Origin: Sphingomonas sp. PP-CE-1G-424
GTDB lineage: Bacteria; Pseudomonadota; Alphaproteobacteria; Sphingomonadales; Sphingomonadaceae
DNA: 64,000 bases
Assembly: GCF_004341085.1 (NCBI RefSeq)
Contig: NZ_SLXW01000002.1
Span: 62,001-126,000, forward strand
Direction: 5' to 3'
Of the stretch, positions 17,658 through 25,972 are shown piece by piece (within the stretch, counting starts at the first letter, position 1; each line of letters starts with the position of its first letter). Below the pieces are notes generated by a model, which worked only from the letters and a program-made list of their open reading frames with translations, searched no databases and had not been told where the DNA came from. The position numbers and the translations under genes are program-made.

Positions 17658-18631
17658 TAGTCGTACACGCCCCCCGGGACCGCGGCGACGAACCGGTCCG
17701 GGGGAATATCGGATGCCGCCAGCGCCGCCGCGAGCCCGAGCGGTGGCGCATCGCGCGCCTCGTCGGTGAGCTGGAACGTCCCCCAGTGAATCCCCAATGC
17801 ACGACGCGCGTCGACATCGCGGAAGATGTCGACCGCTTCGGCCGGATCGACATGCTGTGCCGCCATGAACCAGCGCGGCTCGTACGCGCCGATCGGGATC
17901 AGCGCGACGTCGGGCGATCCGAGCCGCGCGCGCACCTCGCGGAAGATCGCGCCATCGCCGTAGCCCGTATCGCCGACAAACCAGATCGTGCCCGCGGGGG
18001 TGTCGAGATGATGACCCGCCCATAGCGCCATCCGCACGTCGTTCGGCCAGCGGTTCGCCCAATGGCTCGCAGGCGTCAGCGTCGTCGCGATGTCGCTGCC
18101 GAGCGACAGCGTGTCCCACCAGTCGCCGACGATACACCTGGCGCCGGGAATCGCGGCGCGGACGATCGTGTCGTTGCCGAGCGGCATCGCCATCAGCGGC
18201 GCATGGACCGCCTGGATACGCCGCAGCGTCGCCACATCGAGATGGTCGTAATGGCAGTGGCTGAGCAGCACGACGTCGATCGGCGGCAGGTCGTCGAACG
18301 CGATCCCCGGCGCGGCGACTCGCTTGGGTCCGGCGAACGAGACCGGGCTGACCCGCTCCGACCAGACCGGATCGATCAGGATGTTGCGGCCGGCAACCTG
18401 CATTAGCAGCGAGGCGTGCCCGACCATCGTTATCCGCAGGCCATCGACCCGCGGCGATGGCTTGGCCGGGGTGACGGGTACCGAACTCGGCCACCGCGCC
18501 GCACCTCGCGCCAGCTTCCACCGGAGCACGTCGCCTAGACCGCGATCGGTCGGCGATTGACCGGGATTGAAGAACCGCACGCCATCGAAATGGTCGCTCG
18601 GTGGGCCCTGATAATAGCGATTGCGCGGCAT
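17654..18631 (-). CDS. MBL-fold metal hydrolase, NAPE-PLD/UlaG-like
   Basis: A 325-residue metallo-beta-lactamase-fold protein. The metal-binding HxHxDH is present (SHCHYDHLD, His125, His127, Asp129, His130), with later ligands in PASHWANR and VGDTGYGD. The opening PRNRYYQGPPSDHFDG and FNPG segment are typical of the NAPE-PLD-like branch. ATG 18631 is chosen because the family starts there; the open frame extends upstream without homology. Members hydrolyse phosphodiesters or lactones; the actual substrate is unknown. It faces the acid-phosphatase gene, so it is not in that operon, though a phosphodiesterase neighbour is suggestive. Confidence 0.85.
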   Translation of the reverse strand: MPRNRYYQGPPSDHFDGVRFFNPGQSPTDRGLGDVLRWKLARGAARWPSSVPVTPAKPSPRVDGLRITMVGHASLLMQVAGRNILIDPVWSERVSPVSFAGPKRVAAPGIAFDDLPPIDVVLLSHCHYDHLDVATLRRIQAVHAPLMAMPLGNDTIVRAAIPGARCIVGDWWDTLSLGSDIATTLTPASHWANRWPNDVRMALWAGHHLDTPAGTIWFVGDTGYGDGAIFREVRARLGSPDVALIPIGAYEPRWFMAAQHVDPAEAVDIFRDVDARRALGIHWGTFQLTDEARDAPPLGLAAALAASDIPPDRFVAAVPGGVYDY

Positions 18632-18879
18632 GATCGCGTGGTAGCGGCAAAGCGGCGCGAACGCGATGCGGTACCCGCACGCCGGACCTGTTTCGCGCCT
18701 CCGCCGCAGCACGGAAACAGGGTTCGGACCGCGTTACCCGTGTGCAACGTAATCGAGGTTATTCGCAGCAAACGTGCTTCGAATTGTAATATTGTCTTGC
18801 TTGATTGCGTGGATGCGGCATTCTTGGATCATAATGATACACCTGGGGAGGTGGCGTAAGGTTTCACACGGGGGGATTT

Positions 18880-21780
18880 ATGCGAACATCGAAGAGCTTT
18901 TTGCGTCTCGGCACCGGCGGATTTGCGCTGGCGGCGATGCTGGCCGGGGCCTCGGCTCATGCGCAGGCCGTGACATCGGTTCCAGCCGATCAAGCGGCAA
19001 CAGGAACCGCCGAGGCGCCCGGCGAGGACATCGTCGTCACCGGATCGCGCATCCGCCGCAGCCCGCTCGATCAGCCTTCACCGGTCGTGACGGTGGATGC
19101 GGAATCGATCCAGCGGACCGGGCTGTCGTCGGTCGCCGACGTGCTCCAGCGCCTGCCGAGCGCGGCCGGTGGTCTCAATTCGAAGGTCAACAATTCGGGT
19201 AACATCGGCAATCCGCCCGACGGCGGCGGCGTCGGTGCAGGCTCGGCCGAGATCGACCTGCGCTATCTGACCGCCAAGCGGACGCTGGTACTGGTCGACG
19301 GCCTGCGGTTCGTCAACGGCGCATCGGCGAGCGGCATCCCCTCGACCGTCGATCTCAACACGATCCAGGTCGGGTCGATCGAACGCATCGAAGTGCTGCA
19401 ATCGGGGCAGTCGCCGCTGTACGGCTCGGACGCGCTCGCGGGCGTCGTCAACATCATCACCAAGTCGCAGCAGAAGGGGCTGAAGGCGTCGGCGCAGTTC
19501 GGCACGTTCCGCCAGGGCGACGGCCATACGCAGGACTATAACGTCAGCTACGGCATCCAGGCGCCGCGCACGAGCGTGGTGTTCGGCGGCAGTTACGTGA
19601 AGCAGGAAGCGGTCAGCACGCGCGATCGCAAGATCTCGCAGTTCCCCAACCCCGGCCAGCGCGCCTGCGAGGAGCCGATCGGCGGCTGTTCGGGCGCGAC
19701 CCCCAATGGTTTCTTCCAGGTTGGCGGCCGGAACCTGACACTGAAGTCGGCCCCTATCCTCGGGCGGCCACGCTATGACGCCGCCAACCCGACCGGCCCG
19801 AACAGCGATTTCAAGGAGTTCACCGCCGCCGACCGCTTCAACTTCTCGCCCTACAACTATTTCCTGACCCCGTCCGAGCGCTACGGCTTCTTCGTCAGTG
19901 CCAAGCAGGAGCTCACCGATACCGTGAACCTGCGCGTGAAGATGAACTACACGCGCCGCAATTCGCAGAACCAGGCGGCGTTCCTGCCACTCGTGATCGG
20001 GCCGGATGCGGGCAACGGCAATCTGCTCGACACGATCTCGGTGGACGCCACCAATCCGTACAACCCGTTCGGCTACACGCTGTCGGCGGGGGGCGCAGGC
20101 AACGGTCCGGCAAACTATTCGACGGTCCGTCGTCGTCTGGTGGAAGCTGGCCAGCGTACCTATTCGCAGACCGTCGATACGATGTCGGCGACCGCCACCT
20201 TGGATGGCTCTTTCCATCTCGGCGAGCGCAAATTCTATTGGGACGTCAACGCGGTCTTCGGCTTCAACGACGCCAAGCAGCTGTTCACCGGCAACATCAA
20301 CGCCGCCAATCTCGCGCAGGCGCTCGGTCCGGTCGCGAATTGCACCGGGGCATGCGTACCGTTCAACATCTTCGGTGGAGCGGGTTCGGTCACACCCGCC
20401 ATGCTCGGCTATATCGCGTTCGACGAGCGTGCGCGCAGTGCCCAAAGCCTTGAGGACTATACCGCCAACATCTCGGGCGAACTGTTCGACCTGCCCGCCG
20501 GCGCCGTCGGCCTCGCCGCGGGCTATGAGCACCGCGTCCAGTATGGCAGCTTCACGCCGGATCCCCTGATCACCGCCGGGCTTGGCGCCGACATCCCTGC
20601 GCAACCGGCGCGCGGGCATTTCGATTCGGACGAGGTCTATGCCGAGTTGCGCGTGCCCTTGATCCACAACACGCCGCTCATCCAGTCGCTCGAGATCGGC
20701 GGTGCGGTGCGGCATTCGAACTATTCGATCAGCGGCAGCAATACGACCTACACCGGCAGCGGCCTGTGGAAGCCGTTCAGCGACCTGCTGTTGCGCGCGT
20801 CCTATGCGCAAGGCTTCCGCGCGCCGAGCATCGGCGAATTGTTCGGCGCCGAATCGCGGTCGGACGCGTCGATCGACGATCCCTGCACCAACGTCGCGGG
20901 ATCGCCCTATCAGTCGTCGGCGACCGTACGCACCAACTGCATCGCCAACGGCGTCCCTGCGAGTGGCAGCTATCAGGAGCCCAATGGCGGTCAGCTCAGC
21001 ATCCTGACCGGCGGCAACAAGGCGTTGAAACCCGAGACGTCGCGGACCTGGCTGTTCGGTGCGGTCTATGCGCCGAGCTGGGCACGGACCAGCGGGATCG
21101 CCAGCCAGCTGAGCATCGAGGGCAATTACTACGACATCAAGGTCGACGACGCGATCGCCGCGACCGATGCGACGCTGACGCTCAGCCGTTGCGCGCAGGC
21201 CGCGGATGCACTCAGCTGCGCGGCGATCTCCCGGACGCCGAACGGCCTGATCTCGCGGATCAACGCGCAGTTGCAGAACATCGGCGGCATCCGCACCCGC
21301 GGCGTCGACGTGACCGCGGTCTATCGCTCGCCGCAGACCTCGGCCGGGACGTTCGGGCTTTCGCTCAACGGCAACATCCTGTTGAAATACGCCGAGAGTT
21401 TCCCCGCGACGGTCGGTTTCACCACCACCAACTATCAGGGTACGACGCGTGGGTCGCCCGAGCAGTCCTATCCGAAGTTCAAGGGCAATGCGGTCGTCGA
21501 CTGGGACCTCGGCCTGGCGCGCGCCTCGTTCACCGGCCGCTACATCAAGAGCGTGAAGGAAGCGGACGGCAAGACGCTCGACAACACCTTCTATGGCGAC
21601 GTGCAGGTTACGCTGACGCCCGACTGGCTCGAACGCCGCCTGGGGCTGACGATCGGCGTGAACAACGTCTTCAACCAGGATCCCCCCGCCTGCTTCAGCT
21701 GCACCGGGCCGAACTATGATCCGACCACCTACGACGTGCCGGGGCAGTTCGGCTATGTCCGACTGTCCTGGGGGCTCTGA
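18880..21780 (+). CDS. TonB-dependent receptor, orphan
   Basis: A 966-residue receptor with signal peptide (to GASAHAQA), a TonB-box-like DIVVTGSRI near residue 50, plug (DVLQRLPSAAGG ... LVDGLRFVNG ... ERIEVLQSG) and barrel ending in YVRLSWGL. Extracellular loops carry paired cysteines (CEEPIGGC, CTGAC, CFSC), probably loop disulfides. It is monocistronic: 248 bp upstream hold no gene and a strong terminator follows at 21809. No neighbour gives the ligand; the SRI-type plug is shared by sphingomonad receptors for peptides, glycans and other organics. Confidence 0.86.
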   Translation: MRTSKSFLRLGTGGFALAAMLAGASAHAQAVTSVPADQAATGTAEAPGEDIVVTGSRIRRSPLDQPSPVVTVDAESIQRTGLSSVADVLQRLPSAAGGLNSKVNNSGNIGNPPDGGGVGAGSAEIDLRYLTAKRTLVLVDGLRFVNGASASGIPSTVDLNTIQVGSIERIEVLQSGQSPLYGSDALAGVVNIITKSQQKGLKASAQFGTFRQGDGHTQDYNVSYGIQAPRTSVVFGGSYVKQEAVSTRDRKISQFPNPGQRACEEPIGGCSGATPNGFFQVGGRNLTLKSAPILGRPRYDAANPTGPNSDFKEFTAADRFNFSPYNYFLTPSERYGFFVSAKQELTDTVNLRVKMNYTRRNSQNQAAFLPLVIGPDAGNGNLLDTISVDATNPYNPFGYTLSAGGAGNGPANYSTVRRRLVEAGQRTYSQTVDTMSATATLDGSFHLGERKFYWDVNAVFGFNDAKQLFTGNINAANLAQALGPVANCTGACVPFNIFGGAGSVTPAMLGYIAFDERARSAQSLEDYTANISGELFDLPAGAVGLAAGYEHRVQYGSFTPDPLITAGLGADIPAQPARGHFDSDEVYAELRVPLIHNTPLIQSLEIGGAVRHSNYSISGSNTTYTGSGLWKPFSDLLLRASYAQGFRAPSIGELFGAESRSDASIDDPCTNVAGSPYQSSATVRTNCIANGVPASGSYQEPNGGQLSILTGGNKALKPETSRTWLFGAVYAPSWARTSGIASQLSIEGNYYDIKVDDAIAATDATLTLSRCAQAADALSCAAISRTPNGLISRINAQLQNIGGIRTRGVDVTAVYRSPQTSAGTFGLSLNGNILLKYAESFPATVGFTTTNYQGTTRGSPEQSYPKFKGNAVVDWDLGLARASFTGRYIKSVKEADGKTLDNTFYGDVQVTLTPDWLERRLGLTIGVNNVFNQDPPACFSCTGPNYDPTTYDVPGQFGYVRLSWGL

Positions 21781-21808
21781 CCGAAGCCGTTAATAATGCA
21801 GGCGAGGG

Positions 21809-21841
21809 GGGCGGGCGTGAAGCGATCCACGCCCGCCCTTT
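21809..21841 (+). terminator. Rho-independent terminator after orphan TonB receptor
   Basis: GGGCGGGCGTG (21809-21819) pairs perfectly with CACGCCCGCCC (21828-21838) around an eight-base loop and is followed by TTT. It lies 28 bp after the receptor stop. Confidence 0.85.
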
Positions 21842-21969
21842 ACCGTTCGGTCTGTCGTCTTCGCCACACGAAGCATGCCGCGCGCTGCCGGGTGCCTCAC
21901 ACCGCGCATGGTAATCCGCGCCGTCGCCCCCATCTGGCGCACTCGATAGAATGAGCGATGGAGAACGAC

Positions 21970-22647
21970 ATGAACATCCTGATGGTGCTGACCTCGCACG
22001 ACCGCCTCGGCGATACCGGCGAGAAGACCGGCTTCTGGCTCGAGGAGTTCGCCGCGCCCTATTACGTGCTGAAGGAAGCGGGCGCATCGATCACGCTGGC
22101 GTCGCCGAAGGGCGGCCAGCCGCCGCTCGATCCCAAGAGCAACGACGAGAGCGCGAAGACCGCCGAGACGCGCCGGTTCGAAGCGGACGACGAGGCCAAG
22201 GCGCTGCTCGCGGCGACTCACCGCCTCGACACGGTGTCGATCGCCGATTTCGATGCGGTCTTCTATCCCGGAGGCCACGGCCCGTTGTGGGATCTGGCGG
22301 AGGACGCGACGTCGCGTGCGCTGATCGAGGGGGCGATCGCGGCCAACAAGCCGGTCGCTGCGGTTTGCCATGCGCCGGGTGTCTTCCGTCACGTCAAGAA
22401 CGCGGACGGCAGCCCGCTGGTGGCGGGTAAGAAGGTCACCGGGTTCACCAACACCGAAGAGGCCGCGGTCGGGCTGACCGACGTCGTTCCGTTCCTGGTC
22501 GAGGATATGCTGAAGGATCAGGGCGGCATCTATTCGAAGACCGGCGACTGGGGCGTCCACGTCCTGCGCGACGGCTTGCTGATCACCGGGCAGAACCCGG
22601 CTTCGTCTGCGGCTGCGGCGCAGGAGCTGGTGAAGGCGCTGTCGTAA
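21970..22647 (+). CDS. DJ-1/PfpI-family protein (class I glutamine amidotransferase-like)
   Basis: A 225-residue protein of the DJ-1/PfpI superfamily, closest in look to the Hsp31/YDR533c-like group. The nucleophile elbow AVCHAPG holds the catalytic cysteine (Cys133 counted from 21970), and the preceding strand has YPGGHGPLWDL with the family's His. ATG 21970 has a GGAG six bases upstream; ATG 21958 adds four residues and is a possible alternative. Members act as chaperones, glyoxalases or deglycases; no neighbour helps choose. It is a single gene between a terminator and a palindromic repeat. Confidence 0.85.
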   Translation: MNILMVLTSHDRLGDTGEKTGFWLEEFAAPYYVLKEAGASITLASPKGGQPPLDPKSNDESAKTAETRRFEADDEAKALLAATHRLDTVSIADFDAVFYPGGHGPLWDLAEDATSRALIEGAIAANKPVAAVCHAPGVFRHVKNADGSPLVAGKKVTGFTNTEEAAVGLTDVVPFLVEDMLKDQGGIYSKTGDWGVHVLRDGLLITGQNPASSAAAAQELVKALS

Positions 22648-22756
22648 GTATCGAGCGGTCTTCGCGCCGCTCGTGATAATCTGAGTACTGCCCCCTGTAA
22701 CGATCGCTGTTCTCCGCTCAGGCGGGGACATTCTCGGAGGCCTGCCATCATCGCGT

Positions 22757-22867
22757 CTCCCCTCCCTGAAAGGGAGGGGCTGGGGGTGGGTAGGCCTGCT
22801 CGTGCCGCCAGCATTCGGTGATACGGAACCCGACCCACCCCCGACCCCTCCCTTTCAGGGAGGGGGG
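22757..22867. repeat. Compound palindromic intergenic repeat, CCCTCCCTGAAAGGGAGGG type
   Basis: The 384-bp gap 22648-23031 holds no gene but contains this inverted repeat. The left arm (22757-22791) and right arm (about 22829-22867) are near-perfect complements, and each arm itself holds the small hairpin CCCCTCCCT-GAA-AGGGAGGGG. The rest of the gap shows nothing I can name. Confidence 0.85.
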
Positions 22868-23031
22868 AAGTGTGGAGGTAGGCGCGTTTAACGTCGACTA
22901 GTTCTAGCCTTTAGAGGCCCCTGCCTGCGCGGGAGCAACGGTTGTGGGCAACGCCCGATCGCAGGAATCCGGTATTCGCCTCCCCTGCAACCGATTAAGG
23001 CCCTCACGGTACCGCCGTTCGAGGATCGACC

Positions 23032-24768
23032 CTGCACGCTTCCGTCCTTCTGAAATGGGTTCGCCGGCGGGTCCGCGCGAGCGAGGTGGCGTTCGTCGTG
23101 CTCGCGGCGGTGGTCGGCGCCGGTGCCGGGCTGTTCAGCGTCCTCCAGGGGGCGGTCGCGCGGACGATGCAGCGGGTGCTGTTCGACCTGCCGCTCGGCG
23201 CGCGCCTCAGCGCGGTACCGGCGTTGCCGCTGACGGTGCTTCTAGTTCTACCGATCGGCGGCGCGGTCCTCGCCGCATTCTCCTGGGCGACACGCGCGCG
23301 AACGCGGCGGATGGTCGACGCGGTCGAGGCGAATGCGCTCCACGGCGGCCGGATGTCGGTGCGCGACAGCCTGATCATCTCCGGACAGACGATCCTGTCG
23401 AACGGCTTCGGCGCCTCGGTCGGTCTCGAGGCCGCGTATGCGCAGCTTGGCGGCGCGGTGGCGTCGGTGGTTGGCAACGCCTTCACGCTGCGGCGCGCCG
23501 ATCTGCGCAACCTGGTCGGGGCGGGCACCGGCGCGGCGATCGCGGCGGCGTTCGGTGCACCGCTCGCCGGCGCGTTCTATGCGTTCGAGATCGTCATAGG
23601 CGCGTATACGCCGACTGCGCTGGCACCGGTCATCGCCGCTGCACTGGCCGGCACGCTGGTCGCGCAACAGCTCGGCATCCATCCCTATGTGATCGATGCG
23701 GCCTCCACGATGGCGACCGAGTCGCATCATTATTTGATGTATGCGGCGCTCGGCGCGATCTGTGCCGGGATCGGCATCGCGCTGATGCGCGCGGTCGGCT
23801 TCGTTGAGGCGGGAACGCGGCGGCTGCGCCTGCCCGACTGGGCGCGACCCGCGATCGGCGGGATGCTGCTGATCCCGATCGCGCTGATGTCGCCGCAGGT
23901 GTTGTCGGCCGGGCACGGCGCGCTCCACGCCGATCTCGCGGTCGGCGCGCCGCTGCTGTTCATCCTGACGATCTTCCTTGCCAAATGCGCCGCGTCGGTC
24001 GTCTCGCTGGGCTTCGGTTTTCGCGGCGGGCTGTTCTTCGCGTCGCTGTTTCTCGGCACGCTGGTCGGGCATCTCTTCGCCGGCAGCATGGCCGCGGTCA
24101 TGGGGCATGACGTGATCGATCCGCGCAACGCCGCGCTCGTCGGGATGGCGGCGCTCGCGGTCGCGGTGGTCGGCGGGCCGATGACGATGGTGATGCTCGT
24201 GCTGGAGGCGACGCACGACTTCGCGGCGACCGGCGCGGTGCTGGCGGCGGTGCTGGTGTCGTCGACGATCGTGCGCGAGGCGTTCGGCTACAGCTTCTCG
24301 ACGTGGCGGCTTCATCTGCGCGGCGAGACGATCAAGAGTGCGCGCGACGTCGGCTGGGTCAAGACGCTAACCGCGGGGCGGATGATGCGCCGCGAGACCA
24401 AGGTGATGCGCGCCGATCTGACGATGGCGGAGTTCCGCCGGCAGGTGCCGCTCGGCGCGACCAGCCGCGCGGTGCTGGTCGACGATGCCGCGCGCTATGC
24501 CGGGATCATCCAGACCCCCACTGCCTACGCCGAGGGCCATGATCCGCAGGCGCCGGTCGGCGCGCTGGCGATCAACACAGAGGCCGCGCTTGCGCCGGCG
24601 ATGGACATCACCGAGGTCATGGCGCGGTTCGACGCGTCGGGCGCGGACGAACTGGCGGTGCTCGACGACGACCGGCACGTGCTCGGTCTGCTGTCCGAAT
24701 CGTTCGTCCGCCGACGCTATGCCGAGGAACTGGAAAAGGCCCAGCGCGCGCTGTTCGGCGAGCGATGA
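23032..24768 (+). CDS. ClC-family chloride channel/transporter with C-terminal CBS-like region
   Basis: A ClC-type membrane protein (578 residues from 23032). About ten hydrophobic helices are followed by a cytoplasmic tail (from about residue 430) resembling CBS domains (TSRAVLVDDAARYAGII, ADELAVLDDDRHVLGLL). The usual gating motif GREGP reads GLEAA (SVGLEAAYAQLGG): the glutamate is kept but neighbours differ. The helix motif GAPLAGAFYAFE matches the family. No ATG, GTG or TTG occurs in frame between the stop at 22996 and GTG 23086, which would begin inside helix one. CTG 23032, six bases after GAGGA, gives the expected basic N-terminus (KWVRRRVRASE) and is my choice. Confidence 0.8.
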   Translation: MHASVLLKWVRRRVRASEVAFVVLAAVVGAGAGLFSVLQGAVARTMQRVLFDLPLGARLSAVPALPLTVLLVLPIGGAVLAAFSWATRARTRRMVDAVEANALHGGRMSVRDSLIISGQTILSNGFGASVGLEAAYAQLGGAVASVVGNAFTLRRADLRNLVGAGTGAAIAAAFGAPLAGAFYAFEIVIGAYTPTALAPVIAAALAGTLVAQQLGIHPYVIDAASTMATESHHYLMYAALGAICAGIGIALMRAVGFVEAGTRRLRLPDWARPAIGGMLLIPIALMSPQVLSAGHGALHADLAVGAPLLFILTIFLAKCAASVVSLGFGFRGGLFFASLFLGTLVGHLFAGSMAAVMGHDVIDPRNAALVGMAALAVAVVGGPMTMVMLVLEATHDFAATGAVLAAVLVSSTIVREAFGYSFSTWRLHLRGETIKSARDVGWVKTLTAGRMMRRETKVMRADLTMAEFRRQVPLGATSRAVLVDDAARYAGIIQTPTAYAEGHDPQAPVGALAINTEAALAPAMDITEVMARFDASGADELAVLDDDRHVLGLLSESFVRRRYAEELEKAQRALFGER

Positions 24769-24872
24769 CCGGGCAATCGTCCTGATCGGCGAGAACCATC
24801 TGGACTAGCGGCGGCTGCGGTACGATCGTGGGTAATGGCTCGGCGATGGCGTCGGCCGCTGGGAGACGGACA

Positions 24873-25610
24873 ATGAAGGTCATGTTGATGGGCGCGGTCG
24901 TGGCGATCGCCGCCGCTGCCGTACCGGTGGCTGCGCAAAAGGCGAATGCGGTCATAACCAAGGCGCTGGCGGATCCCGCACGCGCCGACCAGCAGGGCGA
25001 CGACGCGCGCCGCAAGGCCGCCGAGGTGCTGGCGTTCTCGGGGGTGAAACCGGGCGACGTGGTGGTCGATTATCTGCCGGGCGCAGGCTATTGGACGCGG
25101 ATCTTCACCGGCATCGTCGGGCCCAAGGGCCATGTCTATGCGGTCTGGCCGGCGGCAGGCGCTAAATATGCCGAGAAGTCGCTGCCGGCGTTGCAGGCAC
25201 GCGCGCTCGGCAACGTCACCGCCGAGGTCCAGGCGACCAACCTGCCGACCTCGCCCAAGCCCGTCGACCTGTTCTGGACGGTGCAGAATTACCACGACAT
25301 CCCGAACGACGGCGCGGGCGAGCCGGCATTGCGCGCGTTCGATACCGCGGTGTTCCGGATGCTGAAGCGCGGCGGCACCTATGTGGTGATCGACCATGCC
25401 GACGCACCGGGCACCGGCATGACCGGCACCGAGACGCGGCACCGGATCGATCCGGCGGCGGTCAAGACGCAGGTCGAGGCGTCGGGATTCAGATTCGTCG
25501 GCCAGTCGCCGGTGCTGCGCAACCCGGCCGACGATCACAGCAAGGCGGTGTTCGATCCTGCCATTCGCGGCAAGACGGACCAGTTCGTCTACAAGTTCAG
25601 GAAGCCGTAA
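24873..25610 (+). CDS. Exported class I SAM-methyltransferase-like protein
   Basis: A 245-residue protein with a clear signal sequence (MLMGAVVAIAAAAVPVAAQ) followed by a Rossmann-type methyltransferase-like domain: a motif I region VVVDYLPGAGYWTR, then HVYAVWPA, and a later strand GTYVVIDHADAPG. GGGAGA lies seven bases before the ATG. Motif I lacks the usual DxGxGxG pattern, which together with export makes SAM-dependent catalysis uncertain, since SAM is not normally available in the periplasm. Such exported methyltransferase-like proteins occur in several Gram-negative groups with unknown function. It appears monocistronic. Confidence 0.8.
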   Translation: MKVMLMGAVVAIAAAAVPVAAQKANAVITKALADPARADQQGDDARRKAAEVLAFSGVKPGDVVVDYLPGAGYWTRIFTGIVGPKGHVYAVWPAAGAKYAEKSLPALQARALGNVTAEVQATNLPTSPKPVDLFWTVQNYHDIPNDGAGEPALRAFDTAVFRMLKRGGTYVVIDHADAPGTGMTGTETRHRIDPAAVKTQVEASGFRFVGQSPVLRNPADDHSKAVFDPAIRGKTDQFVYKFRKP

Positions 25611-25628
25611 GCGGCGGGGTGGTCCGCG

Positions 25629-25659
25629 CTGGTCGACGTCGTTGCGATACGTCGACCAG
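25629..25659. terminator. Hairpin between convergent methyltransferase-like gene and tRNA
   Basis: CTGGTCGACGT (25629-25639) and ACGTCGACCAG (25649-25659) form a perfect 11-bp stem with a nine-base loop. No T-run follows on either strand, so it may be a weak bidirectional terminator or RNA-end processing signal. Confidence 0.5.
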
Positions 25660-25670
25660 CCGGGGAATAC

Positions 25671-25745
<75 letters not shown>

Positions 25746-25834
25746 ACTCGCTGGCATCGCTGCCGGCGGAGTGGGGCTAAGAGACGAGGGCGGCGCGATT
25801 GTCAAGGCATCGCGACCCGATATAGGGCGTATTT

Positions 25835-25972
25835 ATGGACGATCGGGATCGAAAGGCGGCGGAGAAGGCCGAACGCATGGCCGCCGCGCTGCGCGAGAAT
25901 CTGCGGCGGCGGAAGGCGCAGGCGCGGGCCGTCGGGGCTGCGCCTGCGACCAAGGACGAGCCGTCTAGCTGA
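25835..25972 (+). CDS. Small charged helical protein, 45 residues
   Basis: An ORF beginning MDDRDRKAAEKAERMAAALR and continuing as a basic, strongly helical segment (RRRKAQARA) before an acidic end. Similar 45-70 residue proteins with the ALRENLRRRKAQ-type stretch are, as far as I recall, widespread in sphingomonads and often lie near tRNA or cell-wall genes; function is unknown. It overlaps the 3' end of the convergent aminopeptidase gene by eight bases. It might bind nucleic acid, but nothing proves that. No strong ribosome site is visible. Confidence 0.65.
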   Translation: MDDRDRKAAEKAERMAAALRENLRRRKAQARAVGAAPATKDEPSS

